Source: Pseudalkalibacillus hwajinpoensis (GTDB lineage Bacteria; Bacillota; Bacilli; Bacillales; Guptibacillaceae). From it: 64,000 nucleotides of DNA. The notes below the pieces were generated by a model. The model was given only the letters and a program-made list of their open reading frames with translations. It had not been told where the DNA came from and ran no database searches. The position numbers and the translations under genes were made by a program. Below are positions 59,533 through 64,000 of this stretch, one piece after another (positions within the stretch are counted from its first letter, which is position 1; the number at the start of each line of letters is the position of its first letter). Where the stretch lies: positions 372,001 to 436,000 of the forward strand of contig NZ_CP156674.1 of the NCBI RefSeq assembly GCF_039851965.1. Reading direction: 5' to 3'.

Positions 59533-60579
59533 CTATTTCAAAATATTAAGGGCTGCCAGACTTTCAGCAATTTGAACAGAATTCCACGCTGCCCCCTTCA
59601 GTAGATTATCAGAGACAATCCACATATGGAAGCCATTTTTTTGATTAAGATCTTTTCGGATACGACCCACAAAAACATCTGACTTTCCAACTGCATCAAG
59701 TGGCATCGGATAAACTTGATTGTAAGGGTCATCTTTTAACGTGACACCTGGCGCATTTTTCATTAATTCTTTTACATCTTCCACTGTTACATCATCGCTG
59801 CCAATTTCAACGTAAACGGATTCAGCATGACCGGTTTCAATTGGTAGACGTACACATGTCGCAGCTACTTGCAGCTCGGCATCGTGCATGATTTTCTTCG
59901 TTTCATTTATCATTTTCATTTCTTCAAATGTAAATCCGTTTTCTTCAAACACATCAATTTGAGGAATAGCATTGAACGCAATTGGATAATGATTCTTTGC
60001 ACCTTTCACGGGAAGCATTTGAGGTGTGTATGCTTCACCATTCAAAACTGCCTGTGATTGCTCTTTCATCTCAGTAACCGCATTTGCACCTGCACCTGAT
60101 ACTGCCTGGTAAGTAGAAACAATGATTTTATTAAGACCATATGCCTGCTTCAGCGGCTCAAGAGCTGCTACCATCTGGATCGTTGAGCAATTAGGATTCG
60201 CAATAACGCCTTTATGATCGTTAAGGTCACCTTCGTTCACTTCTGGCACAACGAGTGGTACTTCAGGATCCATACGAAACGCACTGGTATTATCTACCAC
60301 AATCGCACCGTGTCGAACGGCTTCAGGTGCCAGTTGTTTCGAAACGCTTCCCCCGGCACTAAACAAAGCAAGCTGCACCCCATCAAACGCTTCAGGTACT
60401 GCTTCCTTCACTGTTAATTCTTGACCCTTGAACATCACTTTTTTTCCCGCTGAACGTGATGATGAAAGGAGCGTTAAAGTAGATATCGGAAAATTACGTT
60501 CCTCTAGTGTTTTAATCATTTGTTCTCCGACTGCACCCGTTGCTCCAACTACTGCTACATGATATTGTTTTCCGCTCAT
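59533..60579 (-). CDS. asd: Aspartate-semialdehyde dehydrogenase
   Basis: Reduces aspartyl phosphate to aspartate semialdehyde with NADPH. The 348-residue protein has the nucleotide loop VVGATGAVGEQM, the catalytic Cys in NPNCSTIQ, and the His-containing RLPIETGHAESV. ATG 60579 follows AGGAG by nine bases; an ATG ten codons upstream is in frame without a good Shine-Dalgarno. It follows dpaB across a 133-base gap that holds a hairpin. Confidence 0.96.
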   Translation of the reverse strand: MSGKQYHVAVVGATGAVGEQMIKTLEERNFPISTLTLLSSSRSAGKKVMFKGQELTVKEAVPEAFDGVQLALFSAGGSVSKQLAPEAVRHGAIVVDNTSAFRMDPEVPLVVPEVNEGDLNDHKGVIANPNCSTIQMVAALEPLKQAYGLNKIIVSTYQAVSGAGANAVTEMKEQSQAVLNGEAYTPQMLPVKGAKNHYPIAFNAIPQIDVFEENGFTFEEMKMINETKKIMHDAELQVAATCVRLPIETGHAESVYVEIGSDDVTVEDVKELMKNAPGVTLKDDPYNQVYPMPLDAVGKSDVFVGRIRKDLNQKNGFHMWIVSDNLLKGAAWNSVQIAESLAALNILK

Positions 60580-60626
60580 TATATTATTCTCCTCCCATAT
60601 TCCATTCAAAACACATCACAACAGAA

Positions 60627-60646
60627 GGAGAAACCGATGTTTCTCC
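60627..60646 (-). terminator. Terminator-like hairpin between dpaB and asd
   Basis: GGAGAAAC and GTTTCTCC flank a four-base loop. The T-tract after it on the minus strand is poor, so it may only partly separate the sporulation-specific dpaAB from the vegetative asd operon. Confidence 0.5.
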
Positions 60647-60712
60647 CCATTCCTGGTGATTTTATTCTCTATTTTATCATAAACCTGTTTTAAAGAAAGA
60701 AAAATCAATTGG

Positions 60713-61306
60713 TTAATCTAAATACCGTTCGACAATTACAGGCTGGAGCTGTTTTCCCAAAATCGCTTTTTCGATTGTTTCTCTTAAGGAAGGCATCCGT
60801 GCTACGAGAGAATTTGGCTTTTTAATTGGGTCATCCTGCCCGAACGGAATAAAGTAAATGTTCTTCGTTGCCATTAACCTTAATATATTCGTGCCATTCA
60901 ACCCGAGTCCGTCGTTAGTTGAAATTCCGAGAACAACCGGTTTCTCATTTCGGAGTGTTGCTTTTGCGCCCATTAAAACGGGGGAATCAGTCATCGCATT
61001 TGCGAACTTGCTAATTGAATTTCCGGTAATTGGAGCAATCACCATGCAATCGAGAGGTGTCTTCGGTCCGAATGGCTCTGCTTTTACAATTGAATTAACA
61101 GCAGCATGACCAGTAATTTCCTCAATGCGAGCTACCCAGTCTTCTCCATCACCAAATCTGGTATTTGTATTTGACACAGTGTGTGAGACAAATGGGGTGA
61201 CTGTGGCTCCTAATTGCACGAGTTCTTCAATCTGAGGTACAACTGCATCATACGTACAGTGAGAACCCGTTAGTCCAAAGCCAATATGCTTTCCTTTTAA
61301 ACTCAT
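60713..61306 (-). CDS. dpaB: Dipicolinate synthase subunit B
   Basis: A 197-residue flavoprotein-like subunit (HIGFGLTGSHCTYDAVVPQI, MVIAPITGNSISKFANAMTD) of dipicolinate synthase, which makes the spore-core dipicolinic acid from dihydrodipicolinate in the mother cell. Its ATG overlaps the end of dpaA by four bases. The product enters the forespore through SpoVA channels, which are not in this window. Confidence 0.96.
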   Translation of the reverse strand: MSLKGKHIGFGLTGSHCTYDAVVPQIEELVQLGATVTPFVSHTVSNTNTRFGDGEDWVARIEEITGHAAVNSIVKAEPFGPKTPLDCMVIAPITGNSISKFANAMTDSPVLMGAKATLRNEKPVVLGISTNDGLGLNGTNILRLMATKNIYFIPFGQDDPIKKPNSLVARMPSLRETIEKAILGKQLQPVIVERYLD

Positions 61307-62205
61307 GGATTGTTCTCCTTTCCATTCTGTGACTGTTCAATTAGCAGCTGAGTCAAGACGTTGGCAATAATTTTCCCCGCAGTCTTCGGTGCGACAATTC
61401 CAGGCAGCCCAGGTGCTAAAAGGGCCTTAATTCCCCGTTTTTCTGCATAGCGAAAGTCGGTTCCACCTGGCTTTGAAGCAAGATCAATGACGAGTGTATG
61501 GGAGGGCATTTTTGCGATAACAGAAGATGTCACAACCTGAGCTGGAATTGTATTAATGCATACGTCCACATCTGATACTTGATTTACAAGATCCGATAAA
61601 TGAAACGGCTTTAATCCCATCTCCGTTATTCTCGCGATATGCTCGGGCTTTCTTGCTCCCACGCTTACATTGGCCCCGAGCGCATCAAATGTGCGCGCAA
61701 CAGACATGCCGACACGGCCAAGTCCGAGCACGGCTATATTTGATTGATGTATCGTAATATCGGTATGTTGAATAACCATCATGACAGTTCCTTCTACAGT
61801 CGGGATGGAATTATAAATGGCAACATCGTCTCGTTCAAATAAACGAACAAGCGTTCTTGATGCTTCCTTAACCATTCCATTTAAACAGCTGTTGCTAATT
61901 CCACTATAGACCGTACAATGGGAAGGAGTTTGTTTTAACTGGTCTGCTGTTAACATTACATTTTCCGTTGAAAATATCGTTTCGACTTCGCCCTGTAGTG
62001 TCATTCCGCTAACAGGAAGTATAATTGCGTCAAGTGTATTAAGCTGCACATCATCGATCGCGCACTTTGTGGCACCAGTAAAACCATGATCAAGCTGATC
62101 AAAACCAATTAGATACAAATCTGCATTCAGTTCAGTCAACTTTCGAATAATTTCAAGCTGGCGGGCATCACCGCCAATAACAGCGATATGTTGATTTGTT
62201 AGCAT
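61303..62205 (-). CDS. dpaA: Dipicolinate synthase subunit A
   Basis: A 300-residue NAD(P)-type dehydrogenase subunit of dipicolinate synthase. The Rossmann motif is VLGLGRVGMSVARTFDALGA; the N-terminus HIAVIGGDARQLEIIRKL is a second conserved stretch. ATG 62205 directly follows GGGGAGGAACG; an upstream GTG extends the frame by eight codons without benefit. It heads dpaAB, which feeds on DapA product made by the operon just downstream. Confidence 0.96.
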   Translation of the reverse strand: MLTNQHIAVIGGDARQLEIIRKLTELNADLYLIGFDQLDHGFTGATKCAIDDVQLNTLDAIILPVSGMTLQGEVETIFSTENVMLTADQLKQTPSHCTVYSGISNSCLNGMVKEASRTLVRLFERDDVAIYNSIPTVEGTVMMVIQHTDITIHQSNIAVLGLGRVGMSVARTFDALGANVSVGARKPEHIARITEMGLKPFHLSDLVNQVSDVDVCINTIPAQVVTSSVIAKMPSHTLVIDLASKPGGTDFRYAEKRGIKALLAPGLPGIVAPKTAGKIIANVLTQLLIEQSQNGKENNP

Positions 62206-62310
62206 CGTTCCTCCCCTTTCCTTTTCCACGTCTTACTACGGGGATTATTGTAATTTCTCAACATTCTATGTGGTGAATGCACGCTTGGTGAATTTAGAAT
62301 CTCCCCAGAT

Positions 62311-62553
62311 TTACCCCTTTTTTTGATTTTGAACGATAATCATATCCCTTCCAATTGTTTCGATATGATCCCACGGAATTGAGATTTCCTGATCCCTGCG
62401 CTTCAACCCCATCCAGGAGGATTGTGGAATAATCAAGGCCTTTAGTAGGCCTGTCTTTTCGTCAAATAACAGATCGGTTTGTCCAAGGACACCGAGTTTT
62501 TGTCCTTTTTCAATATCAATAAGTTCTTTTCCGCTCAGTTGACTCAATCTCAT
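62311..62553 (-). CDS. ymxH: PRC-barrel sporulation protein YmxH (YlmC family)
   Basis: An 80-residue PRC-barrel protein (RLSQLSGKELIDIEKGQKLG, SIPWDHIETIGRDMIIV) of the YlmC/YmxH family, conserved in spore-formers next to mlpA. Function unknown. ATG 62553 follows AGAAGGAGGA. It lies between mlpA and dpaA with a terminator before it. Confidence 0.9.
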   Translation of the reverse strand: MRLSQLSGKELIDIEKGQKLGVLGQTDLLFDEKTGLLKALIIPQSSWMGLKRRDQEISIPWDHIETIGRDMIIVQNQKKG

Positions 62554-62633
62554 GAATTTTCCTCCTTCTAAACTTTTTTCATATCATAGTGTATGAAATA
62601 GAATCTGATGGAAGACATGATTTATCCAAAACA

Positions 62634-62660
62634 AAAACCCGCCTCTTTGGGCGGGTTTTG
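62634..62660 (-). terminator. Terminator of mlpA
   Basis: On the minus strand AAAACCCGCC, a short loop and GGCGGGTTTT are followed by TGTTTTGG, starting a few bases after the mlpA stop. Confidence 0.85.
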
Positions 62661-62664
62661 TACA

Positions 62665-63903
62665 CTAGCTGATTCCTTCTGGTAAATTTCCATTCGGACT
62701 GATAAGCGAACATGAAAAATCGTCAGTGAACATCGATTGGATCATGTTATTCACTTTTTCGTGATTAACGTTTTCAATATTCGTAATGATGTCATCAAGA
62801 GTACGATGCTGATTCAATAACAGTTCATTCTTTCCGTTCCGACTCATGCGACTGTTTGTACTTTCTAAGCTGAGCATCAAATTTCCTTTCAGCTGCTCTT
62901 TACAGTTCTTCAACTCTTTTGATGTAATCCCATCGTTTTTGAAATCGTGTAATGTCTTTTGAATTGTTTCATATAGTCGATCGAGCTGATTTTGTGCCGT
63001 TCCAGCATAGATTGTTAGAAGACCGCTGTCTTTGTATGCCGAATGGTAAGAGAACACTGAATAAGCAAGACCCTGATCTTCTCGTACGTCCTGAAAAAGA
63101 CGACTGCTCATACTTCCACCAAGCACGTTGTTCATCACAATCAAACTATAAATGTCATCTGTTCCAAAAGGAAGACCTGCATATCCGAGACAAAGATGGG
63201 CTTGTTCTGTTTCCTTTTTACGTGCAATATGCCCCAAATGGAACTTAGGCGGCTCCACTTCTGGTTTACCCGCAGGTGTTTCCCAGTTTTCAAAGGCGCC
63301 CTCAACTTTGCTCATAAAGCTCTCATCGATGTTACCTGCAACCGAAACAACGATATTGTCTGGCGTATAATGCGTTTGCATGTAACGTCTTAGTGTATCA
63401 CCTGAGAAACCTTTTAGCGTTTCTTCTGTACCGAGGATCGGCATAGCTAGTTCATGATCTCCATAGCTTGCCTGGCTCAGCATGTCGTGCACAATATCAT
63501 CAGGTGTGTCTTCGTACATTTTGATTTCTTCATGTACTACGTTCTTCTCTTTCGCAAGCTCTCCTGCTTCAAACGTCGATTTAAAGAACATGTCAGTCAA
63601 TACTTCAAGCGCATAATCAGCGTGCTCATCAAGAACTTTTGCATAATAGCACGTATATTCTTTTGAAGTAAAAGCATTCACCTGACCACCTATGCTATCA
63701 AAAGACTCGGCAATATCTTTTGCACTACGAGTGTCCGTTCCTTTAAAAAACATATGCTCAAGAAAATGGGAGACTCCGTTTACTTCTTTTGGTTCAAAAC
63801 GTGAACCAGTTCCAATCCAAATGCCGATAGCAACCGAACGGACAGTTGGTATATTTTCTAACACTACTCTTACTCCATTTTTACAAGTCACTTTATTTAT
63901 CAA
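62665..63903 (-). CDS. mlpA: M16-family zinc protease MlpA (YmxG)
   Basis: A 412-residue processing-peptidase-like zinc protease. The zinc motif HFLEH is in GVSHFLEHMFFKGT and the third ligand Glu in VVHEEIKMYEDTPDD. In B. subtilis it affects extracellular protease production. The start is TTG 63903 (MINKVTCKNGVRVV), seven bases after AGGAGG. It is the third M16 gene of the window and, unlike ymfF/ymfH, stands alone. A plausible promoter is seen 50 bases upstream. Confidence 0.93.
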   Translation of the reverse strand: MINKVTCKNGVRVVLENIPTVRSVAIGIWIGTGSRFEPKEVNGVSHFLEHMFFKGTDTRSAKDIAESFDSIGGQVNAFTSKEYTCYYAKVLDEHADYALEVLTDMFFKSTFEAGELAKEKNVVHEEIKMYEDTPDDIVHDMLSQASYGDHELAMPILGTEETLKGFSGDTLRRYMQTHYTPDNIVVSVAGNIDESFMSKVEGAFENWETPAGKPEVEPPKFHLGHIARKKETEQAHLCLGYAGLPFGTDDIYSLIVMNNVLGGSMSSRLFQDVREDQGLAYSVFSYHSAYKDSGLLTIYAGTAQNQLDRLYETIQKTLHDFKNDGITSKELKNCKEQLKGNLMLSLESTNSRMSRNGKNELLLNQHRTLDDIITNIENVNHEKVNNMIQSMFTDDFSCSLISPNGNLPEGIS

Positions 63904-63953
63904 GCCTGTTCCTCCTGTTTCGAAACCATTCTCTTTCGTAATACTCCAAAATC

Positions 63954-63982
63954 ACTATATCATTAATAAAGAGAGGAAACAA
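63954..63982 (-). promoter_or_regulatory. Sigma-A promoter of mlpA
   Basis: On the minus strand TTGTTT (63982-63977), 17 bases, TATAGT (63959-63954), about 50 bases before the mlpA start codon. Confidence 0.5.
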
Positions 63983-64000
63983 TTCTATCGCCTGTTCTCA

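Noticed and set aside
58240..60712. Lysine riboswitch controlling dapG or asd
   Set aside because: The gaps before dapA and dapG are 19-23 bases; the gap before asd holds only a short hairpin.
1..64000. CRISPR arrays, rRNA operons and complete insertion sequences
   Set aside because: I saw no regularly spaced repeats, no rRNA and no transposase reading frame with terminal repeats.

Overview
The window is a 64-kb chromosomal segment of an endospore-forming member of the Bacillaceae. The evidence is the sporulation genes (spoIIIE, spoVS, spoVK, cotE, dpaAB, sirA), the Shine-Dalgarno sequences of AGGAGG/GAGGTG type, moderately low G+C, and a gene order that matches the Bacillus subtilis ymxG-to-yneK segment over most of its length. 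The genus cannot be named from this sequence. Almost every gene reads on the minus strand, so transcription runs from the right end to the left end.

Right to left, the conserved backbone is as follows. Positions 56.2-64 kb hold mlpA (M16 protease), ymxH, dipicolinate synthase dpaAB, the lysine/diaminopimelate genes asd-dapG-dapA, and tepA-ylzJ. Positions 42-56.2 kb hold spoIIIE, a nucleoside ABC transporter (nupNOPQ type), the ymfF-ymfH-ymfI-ymfJ-ymfK-rodZ-pgsA series and cinA. Positions 28.5-42 kb hold a DEAD-box helicase lodged between cinA and recA, then recA, rny, ymdB, spoVS, a membrane dipeptidase, a 2-oxoacid:ferredoxin oxidoreductase (korAB) and the threonine-to-glycine genes tdh-kbl. 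Positions 17.6-28.3 kb hold miaB-ricA-cotE, mutS-mutL-miaA-hfq, a divergent degenerate tyrosine recombinase and two small genes. Positions 12.4-17.6 kb hold spoVK-hflX-ynbB-glnA.

Positions 8.85-12.4 kb, between lexA and glnA, are an accessory patch. It holds a broken merR-acyl-CoA dehydrogenase pair, a fragment of a phage-type integrase, two large inverted repeats, and one intact plus-strand gene for a PAS-STAS sensor protein. To its left is the SOS module lexA / yneA-yneB-ynzC with four LexA boxes, followed by a HesB-like gene, sirA, yneF, a VanY-like lipoprotein and a cytochrome c maturation cluster (ccdA, ccdC, yneK). In that cluster a lone MrpB-type antiporter subunit sits between ccdA and ccdC, where B. 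subtilis has the response regulator ccdB. The extreme left holds selB (cut by the window edge) and, divergently, a tRNA-Sec gene with UCA anticodon, so the organism probably makes selenoproteins.

I did not find a clearly new multi-gene defence or mobile system. The most unusual items are: the selenocysteine locus with an irregular tRNA-Sec; the orphan MrpB in the ccd operon; the absence of glnR from the ynbB-glnA interval although a perfect GlnR/TnrA box remains; the catalytically degenerate tyrosine recombinase divergent from ydjO; the helicase gene translationally close to cinA and upstream of recA; and the decaying lexA-glnA island with its intact PAS-STAS gene.
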